Shown in pieces: positions 42,181-50,798 of a stretch of 64,000 bases of DNA. Made by a program: the position numbers and the translations under genes. Location: the NCBI GenBank assembly GCA_029264305.1, contig JARICA010000008.1:1-64000 (forward strand), given 5' to 3'. The first letter of the stretch is position 1, and each line of letters opens with the position of its first letter. Under the pieces are notes generated by a model that was given only the letters and a program-made list of their open reading frames with translations, was not told the DNA's origin and ran no database searches. Origin of the DNA: Faecalimonas sp. (GTDB lineage: Bacteria > Bacillota > Clostridia > Lachnospirales > Lachnospiraceae).

Positions 42181-42843
42181 TTATCCAAGCAAGTATACAT
42201 ACATAACAACAAAGTGGCAAGCAGTTCCACCCATAACAAATAAGTGGAAAATTTCATGACTTCCGAAGGATTGATGTTTGGCATTAAAAATTGGTAATTT
42301 TAATCCATAAATAATTCCGCCAACTGTATAGATAATTCCACCAACTAAAAGCCAAACAAAAGCGGGTGTAGATAATTTTTGATAGATTTGAGGAAAGGCA
42401 AGTACACAAGTCCAACCCATAGTAATATATAAAATGGAAGAAAACCATTTTGGACAGTATACCCAAAAAGCTTTAATTAAGATACTTAAAATAGCAATTC
42501 CCCATATAATGAAAAGAAGTGTATATCCAATCTTTCCATTCAATACAATTAAACATACAGGGGTGTAACTTCCTGCGATTAAAATAGAGATCATCATGTG
42601 ATCAAATTTTTTAAGTCGCTTATTTATTTTCTCTGAGATATCTAAAGAATGATAAAGTGTACTTGCAGCGTAAAGAAGAATAACGCTTATAATATATATT
42701 ACAAAAGAAATAAAATATATTTTATCAGGCTTATGCCATGCTTTCAATAAAAGAGGTGTGGCTACAAAAATAGCAGCAATCATACCAATAAAATGGGTAA
42801 TAGCGCTTGCGGGGTCTTTTAAGGTTTTATTTTTGGTTAACAT
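42181..42843 (-). CDS. hemolysin III family (PAQR-like) membrane protein
   Basis: A 220-residue protein with seven membrane helices. The family motifs are clear: DPASAITHFIGMIAA in the first helix, STLYHSLD with Ser and His near residue 68, and the final HEIFHLFVMGGTACHF with the HxxxH pattern. In PAQR proteins the His residues and Asp bind a zinc ion, and human members have ceramidase activity; bacterial members are widespread and were named from Bacillus cereus hemolysin III. AGGAGG sets the second of two in-frame ATG codons (42843) as the likelier start. The gene diverges from the RNA helicase gene. Confidence 0.92.
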   Translation of the reverse strand: MLTKNKTLKDPASAITHFIGMIAAIFVATPLLLKAWHKPDKIYFISFVIYIISVILLYAASTLYHSLDISEKINKRLKKFDHMMISILIAGSYTPVCLIVLNGKIGYTLLFIIWGIAILSILIKAFWVYCPKWFSSILYITMGWTCVLAFPQIYQKLSTPAFVWLLVGGIIYTVGGIIYGLKLPIFNAKHQSFGSHEIFHLFVMGGTACHFVVMYVYLLG

Positions 42844-42958
42844 ATGCATTTCCTCCTAGTAAAAAATATATGTAGTATTAAATACTACATTAACTATAAA
42901 TAGATACTACACCATATATATTTAGATATCAAGAGGAGAATGAAGAATTTATAAAAAT

Positions 42959-42987
42959 TTGACAAATAAAAATGATTCTGTTATGAT
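42959..42987 (+). promoter_or_regulatory. sigma-A promoter of the helicase gene
   Basis: TTGACA is followed by 17 bases and TATGAT. It would start a transcript near 42994, only about 14 bases before the hairpin at 43008-43043. Confidence 0.65.
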
Positions 42988-43007
42988 AATCGACAGTGCT
43001 TTGTGAG

Positions 43008-43043
43008 TACCCTTTACTTATAATAAGTGAAGGGTATTTTTTT
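43008..43043 (+). terminator. leader terminator upstream of the helicase gene
   Basis: The stem TACCCTTTACTTA / TAAGTGAAGGGTA (12 of 13 paired, three-base loop) is followed by seven T. No plus-strand gene ends before it, so it acts within the helicase leader. Confidence 0.8.
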
Positions 43044-43092
43044 CGCAAAAGTATAGGAACCGACAGTTAATAGTTTTAGAAGGGAATAATAG

Positions 43093-44679
43093 ATGGGAAA
43101 TATTAAATTTGAGCAGTTAGGAATTTGTCCGGAAATTCAAAAGGCAGTAAAATACATGGGATTTGAAGAGGCTTCTCCGATTCAAGAAAAAGCAATTCCT
43201 GTTATTTTAGAAGGAAAAGATATTATAGGACAAGCGCAAACGGGAACAGGAAAAACAGCGGCATTTGGAATCCCTCTTTTGCAAAAAATAGATCCGAAGA
43301 ACAAAAAATTGCAGGGGATTGTACTTTGTCCAACAAGAGAATTAGCAATTCAAGTAGCTGAAGAAATTAGAAATTTAGCAAAATACATGCATGGAATAAA
43401 AGTGTTGCCAATTTATGGGGGACAAGAAATTGTTAAGCAGATTCGTTCATTGAAAAGTGGAACACAAATTATTATAGGGACACCAGGACGTGTTATGGAC
43501 CATATGCGTAGAAAAACAATTAAAATGGAACAGGTGCACACAGTTGTTCTTGATGAAGCAGATGAAATGTTAAATATGGGATTTCGTGAAGACATCGAAA
43601 CGATTTTAGAAGGAGTTCCAAAAGAACGTCAGACAGTCCTTTTCTCAGCAACTATGCCGAAAGCAATTATGGAAATTACAAAAAAATTCCAGAAAAAAGC
43701 AGAAGTAATCAAAGTTACAAAAAAAGAATTAACGGTTCCAAATATTGAACAGTTTTATTATGAAGTAAGACCAAAAAATAAAGAAGAAGTGTTAGCACGT
43801 CTTTTAGATATCTATATGCCAAAACTTTCGGTTGTATTTTGTAATACAAAAAAGCAGGTGGATTTACTTGTAAATGCTCTTTTGGGACGTGGATATTTTG
43901 CGGCTGGGCTTCATGGAGATTTAAAACAAGCACAGCGTGATCGAGTTATGCAAGGTTTCCGTAGTGGAAAGACAGATATTCTTGTAGCTACGGATGTTGC
44001 GGCTAGAGGAATCGACGTAGATGAAGTGGAAGCTGTATTTAACTATGATTTACCGCAAGATGATGAATATTATGTACATCGTATTGGTAGAACTGGTAGA
44101 GCTGGTAGAGTGGGACGTTCATTTTCTTTTGTGTCAGGGAAAGAAGTTTACAAATTAAAAGAAATACAGCGTTACTGTAAAACCAAAATTTATGCACAAA
44201 AAGTACCATCTTTAAATGATGTTGCGACAACCAAAATGGAAAATATTTTAGATGATATTGATAAAATTATTGCAGAAGAAGATTTGACATTAATGATAAA
44301 TGCCATTGAAGAAAGAGTAAATAATTCCGATTATACAGCTATGGATATGGCTGCTGCATTCTTGAAGATGTGTGCAGGAATGAAATCAGAAGAAGAGCAG
44401 GAAGAAATGGAATTTGGTGATACTGGAGCAGAAGATCCAGGAATGGTCAGATTATTTATCAATATCGGTAAAAAGCAGAAAGCAAAACCGGGTGACATTT
44501 TAGGTGCTTTGGCTGGTGAAACAGGAATGCCGGGGAAATTGATTGGAACCATTGATATGTTTGATAAATACACCTTTGTAGAAGTCCCTAGAGAATATGC
44601 AAAGGATGTGTTATTGGCAATGAAAAACGTAAAAATTAAAGGAAAGACAATCGCAATTGAACCAGCAAATCAGAAATAA
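43093..44679 (+). CDS. DEAD-box RNA helicase with DbpA-type RNA-binding domain
   Basis: A 528-residue ATP-dependent RNA helicase. Motifs appear in order: Q motif (FEEASPIQEKAIP), AQTGTGKTAAF, PTRELAIQ, TPGRVMDH, DEADEMLNM, SAT, then VATDVAARGIDVDEV and HRIGRTGRAGR. After a helical segment the C-terminal 75 residues (VRLFINIGKKQKAKPGDIL, and IEPANQK at the end) form the DbpA-type RRM that in DbpA/YxiN recognises 23S rRNA hairpin 92. So a role in large-subunit assembly or cold adaptation is likely. The acidic low-complexity stretch EEEQEEMEFGDTGAEDPG joins the two. Expression is probably limited by the leader terminator. Confidence 0.94.
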   Translation: MGNIKFEQLGICPEIQKAVKYMGFEEASPIQEKAIPVILEGKDIIGQAQTGTGKTAAFGIPLLQKIDPKNKKLQGIVLCPTRELAIQVAEEIRNLAKYMHGIKVLPIYGGQEIVKQIRSLKSGTQIIIGTPGRVMDHMRRKTIKMEQVHTVVLDEADEMLNMGFREDIETILEGVPKERQTVLFSATMPKAIMEITKKFQKKAEVIKVTKKELTVPNIEQFYYEVRPKNKEEVLARLLDIYMPKLSVVFCNTKKQVDLLVNALLGRGYFAAGLHGDLKQAQRDRVMQGFRSGKTDILVATDVAARGIDVDEVEAVFNYDLPQDDEYYVHRIGRTGRAGRVGRSFSFVSGKEVYKLKEIQRYCKTKIYAQKVPSLNDVATTKMENILDDIDKIIAEEDLTLMINAIEERVNNSDYTAMDMAAAFLKMCAGMKSEEEQEEMEFGDTGAEDPGMVRLFINIGKKQKAKPGDILGALAGETGMPGKLIGTIDMFDKYTFVEVPREYAKDVLLAMKNVKIKGKTIAIEPANQK

Positions 44680-44769
44680 CTGGCATGGTAAAAAACACAA
44701 TAACTGGTACTTTTGGCACAACCAGATATGTGTTAAGATATATTCATTCTAATAAAGGAGTGAATAGAC

Positions 44770-45360
44770 ATGAATAAGAAAAAAAGTACACTATTAAAAA
44801 TATCGCAAACGGCAATTATGGCTGCATTATGCTTTGTTGTATTTACATTTTTGCAGATTAAGATTCCGACACCAGGTGGGGATGCTTCATCTTTACATTT
44901 AGCAAATGCGGTTTGTGTTCTTGCAGCATTAATTATTGGTGGTGTGTATGGCGGATTGGCAGGAGCGATTGGAATGGGAATTGCTGATATTATGGATCCT
45001 ATTTATATTACAGTAGCTCCTAAAACATTTGTTTTAAAATTATGCCTTGGACTTATTACTGGATTTGTGGCACATCGTATAGCAAAGATTAATGAGAGTA
45101 CGGATAAAAAGTATATTTTTAAATGGAGTACGTTGGCGGCAGCAGCAGGATTAGGATTTAATGTTATTGCAGATCCAATAGCTTCCTATTTTTATAAAAT
45201 GATTATTATGGGGCAACCACAGAAAATGGCGGAAGTACTAGCAAAATTAAGTGCAGCAACAACATTTGTAAATGCAATTGTTTCTATTATTCTAGTAGCA
45301 TTTTTGTATAATGCTCTTAGACCAATTCTGATCCGTAGTGGATTCATTAGAAAAGCGTAA
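44770..45360 (+). CDS. ECF transporter S component
   Basis: A 196-residue protein of six membrane helices. It begins with a basic segment and ISQTAIMAALCFVVFTFLQI, the helix 1 pattern of S components containing the AxxxA motif that contacts the EcfT subunit. LAALIIGGVYGGLAGAIGMGIADI and TFVLKLCLGLITGFVAHRIAK are also typical. S components bind a vitamin or similar micronutrient and share an energising module encoded elsewhere. No riboswitch I can recognise lies upstream, only an imperfect stem near 44707-44728, so the substrate is open. AAAGGAGTG precedes the start. Confidence 0.88.
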   Translation: MNKKKSTLLKISQTAIMAALCFVVFTFLQIKIPTPGGDASSLHLANAVCVLAALIIGGVYGGLAGAIGMGIADIMDPIYITVAPKTFVLKLCLGLITGFVAHRIAKINESTDKKYIFKWSTLAAAAGLGFNVIADPIASYFYKMIIMGQPQKMAEVLAKLSAATTFVNAIVSIILVAFLYNALRPILIRSGFIRKA

Positions 45361-45365
45361 AAAGG

Positions 45366-45402
45366 ATACCTCTTAAGTGGATAACTTAAGAGGTATTTTT
45401 TT
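45366..45402 (+). terminator. terminator of the ECF gene
   Basis: A perfect 12-base stem ATACCTCTTAAG / CTTAAGAGGTAT is followed by seven T. Confidence 0.88.
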
Positions 45403-45407
45403 AGTAA

Positions 45408-45435
45408 AATAAGTGCCCATCAAAGATGAGCACTT
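45408..45435 (-). terminator. terminator of the rubrerythrin gene
   Basis: On the minus strand AAGTGCTCATC pairs with GATGGGCACTT (one mismatch) around a four-base loop, followed by ATTTTA. Confidence 0.65.
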
Positions 45436-45487
45436 ATTAGTGTATATTTGATATTTATTATTCGGAGGATAAGTTATATCTTATATC

Positions 45488-46030
45488 TTAGCCAAAGTAT
45501 CTGTTAAGAAGTCCTTCAAATGCTTTTCCGTGACGAGCTTCGTCTCTAGCCATTTCATGAACTGTATCATGGATAGCATCTAAGTTAGCAGCTTTAGCAC
45601 GTTTAGCAAGGTCAAATTTACCTGCTGTTGCTCCATTTTCTGCTTCAACTCTCATTTCAAGGTTTTTCTTTGTGCTATCTGTTACAACTTCACCTAATAA
45701 TTCAGCAAATTTTGCAGCATGTTCAGCTTCTTCCCAAGCAGCTTTTTCCCAGTATAATCCGATTTCTGGATATCCTTCTCTGTGAGCAACTCTAGACATT
45801 GCAAGATACATACCAACTTCTGAACATTCTCCTTCGAAGTTTGCTCTTAAATCTGCAAGAATATCTTCGCTAACACCCTGTGCAACACCTACAACGTGTT
45901 CTGCAGCCCATTCTCTTTCACCTGTTACTTCTTTGAACTTGTCAGCTCCTACATGACACTGTGGACATTCTGCTGGTGCAGCTTCTCCTTCATAAACATA
46001 ACCACATACTGTACATACAAATTTTTTCAT
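45488..46030 (-). CDS. reverse rubrerythrin
   Basis: A 180-residue non-haem iron protein. The rubredoxin domain is at the N-terminus (CTVCGYVY and CPQC, residues 6-25), followed by the four-helix di-iron domain with paired Glu/ExxH ligands ([51 protein letters not shown]). This order, opposite to classic rubrerythrin, defines reverse rubrerythrins, which reduce hydrogen peroxide and, in C. acetobutylicum, oxygen with electrons from NADH-dependent reductases. The neighbour upstream is a PerR-like regulator and a PerR/Fur-like palindrome lies in the promoter, so peroxide induction is likely. AAGGAGA is the ribosome site. Confidence 0.95.
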   Translation of the reverse strand: MKKFVCTVCGYVYEGEAAPAECPQCHVGADKFKEVTGEREWAAEHVVGVAQGVSEDILADLRANFEGECSEVGMYLAMSRVAHREGYPEIGLYWEKAAWEEAEHAAKFAELLGEVVTDSTKKNLEMRVEAENGATAGKFDLAKRAKAANLDAIHDTVHEMARDEARHGKAFEGLLNRYFG

Positions 46031-46076
46031 CTTTAAAATCTCCTTTTCTTTTTTTATTTATTTTTTATTGTTATCA

Positions 46077-46099
46077 ATATTAGTAATTGTTACTGATAT
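46077..46099. promoter_or_regulatory. Fur/PerR-like operator before rubrerythrin
   Basis: The inverted repeat ATATTAGTAA / TTACTGATAT (nine of ten paired, three-base centre) lies 47 bases upstream of the rubrerythrin start. AT-rich palindromes of this type are bound by PerR. Confidence 0.55.
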
Positions 46100-46129
46100 T
46101 AATTTATCATATTAGTTTTGAATTGTCAA

Positions 46130-46534
46130 TTACATTTTTAAAGTTTTTGAATTTTTTATGCAATCACTGCATCTTCCATAAAAAGTAATATTATGACTAG
46201 TGATTTCACCATTGAAATTTTTTCCAGCTAGTTGATTGATGGCATCAATGTTTTCCATGTCTAAATCTAAAACGGAACCACAATCTGTACAAAAGAAATG
46301 ATAATGTGGAGTAGTTGTTCCATCAAAACGGTCTCCGCCATTTAAAGTGGAAATCTTGACTGCTTCTCCAAGATCTGCTAAGAGGTTCAAGTTTCTATAT
46401 ACAGTTCCTAGACTTATATTAGGAAATTCTTTTTTTACATGAAGATATACCATATCTGCTGTTGGATGTTCTTTCGTATTTATCAAATATTCTTTAATAC
46501 ACTCGCGTTGTCTACTATATTTTAATACTGACAT
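46130..46534 (-). CDS. perR: PerR-like Fur family repressor
   Basis: From the ATG at 46534 (AAAGGAGGA upstream) the protein has 134 residues; the longer frame to 46612 adds only hydrophobic leader codons without a ribosome site. It has the winged helix (RQRECIKEYLI, ISLGTVYRNLNLLADLG) and the metal-binding domain with GGDRFDGTTTPHYHFFC. Two CxxC pairs (CTDC and CSDC) bind structural zinc. The Asp of RFDG and the following His residues match the PerR regulatory site, where iron-catalysed oxidation of His inactivates the repressor. It lies upstream of reverse rubrerythrin, a typical target. Confidence 0.88.
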   Translation of the reverse strand: MSVLKYSRQRECIKEYLINTKEHPTADMVYLHVKKEFPNISLGTVYRNLNLLADLGEAVKISTLNGGDRFDGTTTPHYHFFCTDCGSVLDLDMENIDAINQLAGKNFNGEITSHNITFYGRCSDCIKNSKTLKM

Positions 46535-46558
46535 AAATCCTCCTTTCAAAACAGTAAT

Positions 46559-46577
46559 GATAACGATAATAGTTACT
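46559..46577. promoter_or_regulatory. Fur-box-like sequence before perR
   Basis: GATAACGATAATAGTTACT agrees with the 19-base Fur consensus at 14 positions. It would allow self-control of the regulator gene. Confidence 0.5.
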
Positions 46578-46868
46578 ATAAATATAATAAAAAAAAATAG
46601 AGGAAAAGTCAATATATATTTAAAAGAATATTTATATTTTATGGATAAAGTAAAAAAATATGTATGAAATTAATTTTTTTCTTATATAAATGAATGGTTT
46701 GTTATCTGAAAATGAATACTTCTAATTGGAATAGATGAACTGTAAAAATTTAAAGAAAAAACAGGAGAGAATATTCTTATACAATATGCACAATTTAGAG
46801 AGGTTTTGTCGAAAAGTAAATTCTATGGCTGAAAAGTTGTTAAAAACTATCCCAATGTTATCCTTAAG

Positions 46869-46976
46869 TTATCCACGCGAGAAATGGCGAAAATATGTTG
46901 GAAAATTGTCGAAAATAGAGTTTTACACAAAGTTATCCACATTATCCACATAAAACGAGGGGGATTATGTGGATTA
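46869..46976. promoter_or_regulatory. DnaA-box cluster in a gene-poor stretch
   Basis: The stretch 46613-47193 has no convincing gene. Within it, TTATCCACA occurs twice directly end to end (46933-46941 and 46942-46950), TTATCCACG at 46869-46877 and the inverted variant TGTGGATTA at 46968-46976; a further variant, TATGGATAA, is at 46640-46648. These match the consensus DnaA box TTATCCACA exactly or with one change. Confidence 0.55.
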
Positions 46977-47193
46977 TTTTGTGTAAAAAAAAGAACAGGT
47001 GTTTTGTGTAGAAATAATAAATTTTACATTTTGTTAAAAAATCAACGGAATAAACTTGACAATGGAATAGTCAAAAAGCATAAAAAGATGCATACACAAT
47101 TTAAGACAATTAAAAGAGAATAAATACTCAGTATTGCTAATTCAAAAAAAAGGTATTATAATGAGTGATATGTAAAAAGAAGGAGGAAGTACA

Positions 47194-47391
47194 ATGATTT
47201 CAAAAGATACAACAATCGGTGAATTATTAGCAACAAATCCTCAGGTAGCACCAATCCTTATGGAAATTGGAATGCACTGCCTTGGTTGTCCATCTGCACA
47301 AGCTGAAACATTAGGAGAAGCAGCAATGGTACATGGGTTAGATGCAGATTTGTTAGTTGAGAAAATTAATGCATTTTTAGCAGCAAACTAA
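47194..47391 (+). CDS. DUF1858 domain protein
   Basis: A 65-residue soluble protein starting after AAGGAGGAAG. It matches DUF1858: [21 protein letters not shown], then [25 protein letters not shown]. The C-x2-C pair resembles that of ScdA/RIC-type and hybrid cluster-associated proteins, where this domain is thought to take part in Fe-S or nitric-oxide stress handling, though for the stand-alone form the role is unknown. It is monocistronic with a terminator directly after it. Confidence 0.9.
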   Translation: MISKDTTIGELLATNPQVAPILMEIGMHCLGCPSAQAETLGEAAMVHGLDADLLVEKINAFLAAN

Positions 47392-47418
47392 TATAAAAGA
47401 ATATGCAGTTGCATAGAT

Positions 47419-47454
47419 AAAAAACCTGTCACACAAGATGTGGACAGGTTTTTT
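47419..47454. terminator. bidirectional terminator
   Basis: AAAAAACCTGTC pairs with GACAGGTTTTTT, with an additional inner stem CACA / TGTG. It lies between convergent genes. Confidence 0.88.
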
Positions 47455-47462
47455 GTATAAGG

Positions 47463-48200
47463 TTAAATAAGAGCTAATTGTTGAATAGCATTTTCTTCGA
47501 TTATTACATCACAATGTTCTTCAAGATATGCTAAAGTTGCATTGCCAGTTTTTTCAAAAGAACCATATTCTGAGAGCATATTACAAATTCTATTGTAATC
47601 AATTGCTGAATGTTCAGATTGTGAAAGAACTAAAATATAAAGGCCATCTTTGGGATCTTTATATAAAGTGTTTTTCCCCATATATATATTGATAAGTATG
47701 TGAGAAGCCTCTATTACATTGTCCAGTGTGGCAAAAGTAAATAAGCGTACATCTTTCTTTGGAGTTTGATTAGGTATAGGAGAATCTACTTCTTTCGCTT
47801 CTGGTTTTTCGGAAACGGCTTTCTTTACTTTTCCAAGCAAATCAAGAAATTCTTCTGCACCTTCTAATTTATCTAAAACATTTCGCATTTTACCATTTGT
47901 TCCATTAGATGTTGAAGGAGCAAATTTAGAAAAGCGAGTATCAAGTTCTTCCGGGTCATCCACTTTCGTAATGATCAGCACAATTGTATCAGAAGAAGCT
48001 GGAATTGCCTCGATCATAAGTGGGGTATCATCTGCTTCAAATCCGAATTCAAAAGCTGCTTGTTGCATCATATCTTGGAAAAGTGATTTTGCTTTTTCTG
48101 TTCCGTAAGCCAACTCGCTTAGTTTGAGTTCGCGTTCGGCTAAATCATCACGTGTTAGAGTACAACGAATTTGGTTATCATTTAGTTTTTCGATTTTCAT
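47463..48200 (-). CDS. mecA: adaptor protein MecA
   Basis: A 245-residue protein from the ATG at 48200 (TAGGAAGTG upstream). The N-terminal substrate-binding domain starts MKIEKLNDNQIRCTLTRDDL and continues LSELAYGTEKAKSLFQDMM, both typical of MecA. The charged linker with EKPEAKEVDSPIPNQ leads to the C-terminal domain that docks on ClpC (VRLFTFATLDNVIEASHIL, SEHSAIDYNRICNMLSEYG). MecA delivers regulators such as ComK, or in sporulating cells Spo0A, to ClpCP. It stands alone. The preceding 48201-48646 has no gene apart from a possible 12-residue frame. Confidence 0.9.
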   Translation of the reverse strand: MKIEKLNDNQIRCTLTRDDLAERELKLSELAYGTEKAKSLFQDMMQQAAFEFGFEADDTPLMIEAIPASSDTIVLIITKVDDPEELDTRFSKFAPSTSNGTNGKMRNVLDKLEGAEEFLDLLGKVKKAVSEKPEAKEVDSPIPNQTPKKDVRLFTFATLDNVIEASHILINIYMGKNTLYKDPKDGLYILVLSQSEHSAIDYNRICNMLSEYGSFEKTGNATLAYLEEHCDVIIEENAIQQLALI

Positions 48201-48381
48201 ATAATCACTTCCTATCTGTAAATAAAAATACTTACTCAATTATTAGTATAAACAAAAATAAAAAAGATGTAAAGAAATTTAGAAAAAATACTTGAAAAGG
48301 AAAATATTACTATTTATAATAACAATTACAAGAAGATAGTCTTTCCGTGTAACTATGTTTATATAGAAAAAGGAGGGATAT

Positions 48382-48420
48382 ATGTTCGCAATAATAAGAA
48401 GTTTTAATTTTATAGTCTAA
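48382..48420 (+). CDS. possible 12-residue leader peptide
   Basis: AAGGAGGGATAT, an ideal ribosome site, is placed before an ATG that opens MFAIIRSFNFIV and a stop. The peptide lies 226 bases upstream of the next gene in a stretch (48201-48646) that is otherwise empty apart from small stems near 48598-48622. It may be a true micropeptide or a leader, or the ribosome site may be chance. Confidence 0.3.
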   Translation: MFAIIRSFNFIV

Positions 48421-48646
48421 AAATCATATCAAAAAGTTATCTGTAATTTGTTGTAAACAATATCAGAAAGAGAATCTGTCGTTTCAGACAAAATTTCAGC
48501 AAAAGACAATACATAACAAAAAGAAAAAAAGAAACTGTAAATGATAAAATACTGTCTTCTTGTCAGCCCTAAAGATAGGTTTAATATATCACATATCCTT
48601 ATGGCGTATCTAAGGGCCATAGTTACAAATGGAGAAAGGTAAAGAA

Positions 48647-48868
48647 ATGCGGGTAGAAAGCAAGGCATATCGCGAACTGTTCACAGAATTATCAGAGTAT
48701 GAACGGCATGGGGTACCTATGTCTATTGATGGAGAAAGTGCAAGTCCTATGCAGATAGCAGAGGCACATATGGTAAAAGAAGACAGTGGCTATATGCGAG
48801 ATTACATATGGGATGAAGATGGCAATGTGGAAGAACTTTGTTTTCATGAGATTAAAAGTGTAGAGTGA
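48647..48868 (+). CDS. hypothetical acidic protein, 73 residues
   Basis: From the ATG at 48647, which has GGAGAAAGG upstream, the small soluble protein reads RVESKAYRELFTELSEYERH, then GVPMSIDGESASPMQIAEAH and an acidic end. It has no cysteines, membrane helix or known motif. The sequence GVPMSIDGESASPMQIAxA looks like a conserved turn-helix segment, and I recall similar uncharacterised short proteins in Lachnospiraceae. Function unknown. Confidence 0.65.
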   Translation: MRVESKAYRELFTELSEYERHGVPMSIDGESASPMQIAEAHMVKEDSGYMRDYIWDEDGNVEELCFHEIKSVE

Positions 48869-48981
48869 AATTACAATACCCCTCGTAAAGACAAAACCTT
48901 TTAATGTGATGAAAAATGTCGAAATTGTTAATGACGAATGCCAGAATAATTGCTATAATGTACTGGAATAGGAGGTGCGTC

Positions 48982-50793
48982 ATGAACGAAAGAGACAGAA
49001 GAGAACAAGCTAGACGCAGAAGTCAGTTACGCAAAAGAAGGCAGCGCTCTTTAATTCTAAAATGTAGCATCGTTATTGGAGTAGTATTAGTTGTTTTGTG
49101 TGGAACTATATTGTGGAAAAAATACGGTCCATCAGATCAAAAGGCGAATAGAAAAGAATATTATGGTATTACGAATGAAGAACAACTAGCAGTAATCGTG
49201 AATAACGAAGTTTTAGAGCCTAAAGGAAGAGTGTTTGACGGAAAAGTATATTTGGAATATTCTGCAGTCAGAGATTATGTAAATGGAAGATTTTATTGGG
49301 ATTCAAATGAAAATCTTTTGTTGTATACCTTGCCAAATGATATAGTATCAGTATCTGTTGGAAGTAGTGAATATGCAGTTTCAAAAGATAAGAAAAGTGA
49401 AAAATATGTTATTTTAAAAACAGAAGGAAATACAGCATATATAGCACTTGATTTTGTAAAAAAATATACAGATATAGAATATAAAACATTCAAATCTCCA
49501 AAGCGTGTTGTGATTCAGAATGATTGGAGTGATGCGAAAGTATCTACGACAAAGAGCGATTCTGAAATTCGTATGCGTGCTGGTGTGAAAAGTCCGATTT
49601 TAACAGAGACAAAATCAAATGATGTTGTTAGGATTATTGAGACAGAAGGTAAGTGGAAAAAAGTTCGTACCCAAGATGGTTTTATTGGTTATGTGAAAAA
49701 CAGTGATTTAAAGGACGAGGAAACAAAAACGTACAAACGTGATTTTAAAGAACAGAATTTTACCAATATCAAGAAAGACTATACAATTAATTTAGCATGG
49801 CACCAAGTGAGTTCACGTATTGCTAATAAGCAAGTATTAGAAATGATTGCTAATACAAAAGGTCTTACCACACTTGCACCTACATGGTTTAGTGTAAAGG
49901 ATCTAAAAGGAAATATAACATCTATTGCAAGTGCGGAATATGTGAATTATGCGCATCAATCTAATATAGAAGTATGGGGATTGGTGAGGAATTTTGACCC
50001 CCTAAATAATATAGGGATCAAAACTGCAGAAGAAACACACGAACTTTTAAGTCGTACAACAAGCAGAGAAAATCTAGAAAATCAGTTGATTTCTGCTGCA
50101 CTCCAGGTTGGATTAGATGGAATTAATGTGGATTTTGAAACAATAGCAGAAAAGACAGGAGAACATTATATTCAGTTTATCCGAGAATTATCTGTAAAAT
50201 GTAGAAAGAATGGTATTATCTTGTCAGTAGATAATTATGTTCCAAAAGGATATAACAAACATTATCATCGAAAAGAACAAGGAATTGTGGCTGATTATGT
50301 TGTTATTATGGGATATGATGAACATTTTTCAGGTTCTTATGAAAGTGGTTCAGTAGCTTCTATAGGATATGTAAAAGATGGAATCAAAGAGACATTGAAG
50401 GAAGTTCCAGCAAATAAAGTGATTAATGCAATGCCATTATATACAAGACTTTGGAGTGAGGTTCCAAAAACGGAGGCAGAATTATCTGCACAGGCAGGAA
50501 CAGAAGCAGGAAAGTATTCTACAAAAGTAACAAGTGAAACAGTCTCTATGAAAAGAACAAGTGCAGTCCTTGCACAATATGGCGTACAGGCAAAATGGGA
50601 TGGAAAGACTGGTCAGAATTACGCACAGTGGGAAAAGGATGGCGTAACTTATAAAATTTGGATAGAAGATGCTAAATCAATAGAAGAAAAATTAAAAGCA
50701 ATGAAAGCTAATAAATTAGCTGGAACGGCGGTTTGGAAATTAGGTTTTGAAGCACCTGGACTTTGGGATTTAATTTTAAAATATGTAAATTAG
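48982..50793 (+). CDS. membrane-anchored SH3 / glycoside hydrolase family 18 protein
   Basis: A 603-residue protein from the ATG at 48982 (AGGAGGTG upstream). A basic cytoplasmic start (RREQARRRSQLRKRRQRS) precedes one helix (ILKCSIVIGVVLVVLCGTIL). Outside, a copper-amine-oxidase-N-like domain (residues ~65-160) and an SH3b domain (SEIRMRAGVKSPIL...IGYVKNSDL) precede a GH18 barrel. The catalytic motif DGINVDFE agrees with DxxDxDxE and its final Glu is the acid. Similar proteins (YaaH/SleL-like, YdhD) cleave cortex or wall peptidoglycan between N-acetylglucosamine and muramic residues. A terminator follows directly. Confidence 0.9.
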   Translation: MNERDRREQARRRSQLRKRRQRSLILKCSIVIGVVLVVLCGTILWKKYGPSDQKANRKEYYGITNEEQLAVIVNNEVLEPKGRVFDGKVYLEYSAVRDYVNGRFYWDSNENLLLYTLPNDIVSVSVGSSEYAVSKDKKSEKYVILKTEGNTAYIALDFVKKYTDIEYKTFKSPKRVVIQNDWSDAKVSTTKSDSEIRMRAGVKSPILTETKSNDVVRIIETEGKWKKVRTQDGFIGYVKNSDLKDEETKTYKRDFKEQNFTNIKKDYTINLAWHQVSSRIANKQVLEMIANTKGLTTLAPTWFSVKDLKGNITSIASAEYVNYAHQSNIEVWGLVRNFDPLNNIGIKTAEETHELLSRTTSRENLENQLISAALQVGLDGINVDFETIAEKTGEHYIQFIRELSVKCRKNGIILSVDNYVPKGYNKHYHRKEQGIVADYVVIMGYDEHFSGSYESGSVASIGYVKDGIKETLKEVPANKVINAMPLYTRLWSEVPKTEAELSAQAGTEAGKYSTKVTSETVSMKRTSAVLAQYGVQAKWDGKTGQNYAQWEKDGVTYKIWIEDAKSIEEKLKAMKANKLAGTAVWKLGFEAPGLWDLILKYVN

Positions 50794-50798
50794 ACATT

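Noticed and set aside
43008-43043. Terminator of the hemolysin III gene
   Set aside because: That gene is on the other strand and begins here, so the hairpin can only act on the helicase leader.
44680-44769. Vitamin riboswitch before the ECF S component
   Set aside because: An imperfect CTGGT/ACCAG stem is present, but no conserved core of TPP, FMN, cobalamin, folate or preQ1 riboswitches was found in the 90 available bases.
46735-47123. Two overlapping reading frames of 72 and 79 residues
   Set aside because: They overlap each other, contain the DnaA boxes, have no good ribosome sites and give low-complexity Lys-rich peptides.
46613-47193. Chromosomal replication origin
   Set aside because: DnaA boxes are present, but dnaA, dnaN, recF and gyrB are all absent from the neighbourhood; kept only as a DnaA-box cluster.
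48429-48668. Minus-strand 79-residue frame
   Set aside because: No ribosome site, Phe/Ser-rich composition caused by AT-rich DNA, and overlap with the start of the plus-strand gene at 48647.
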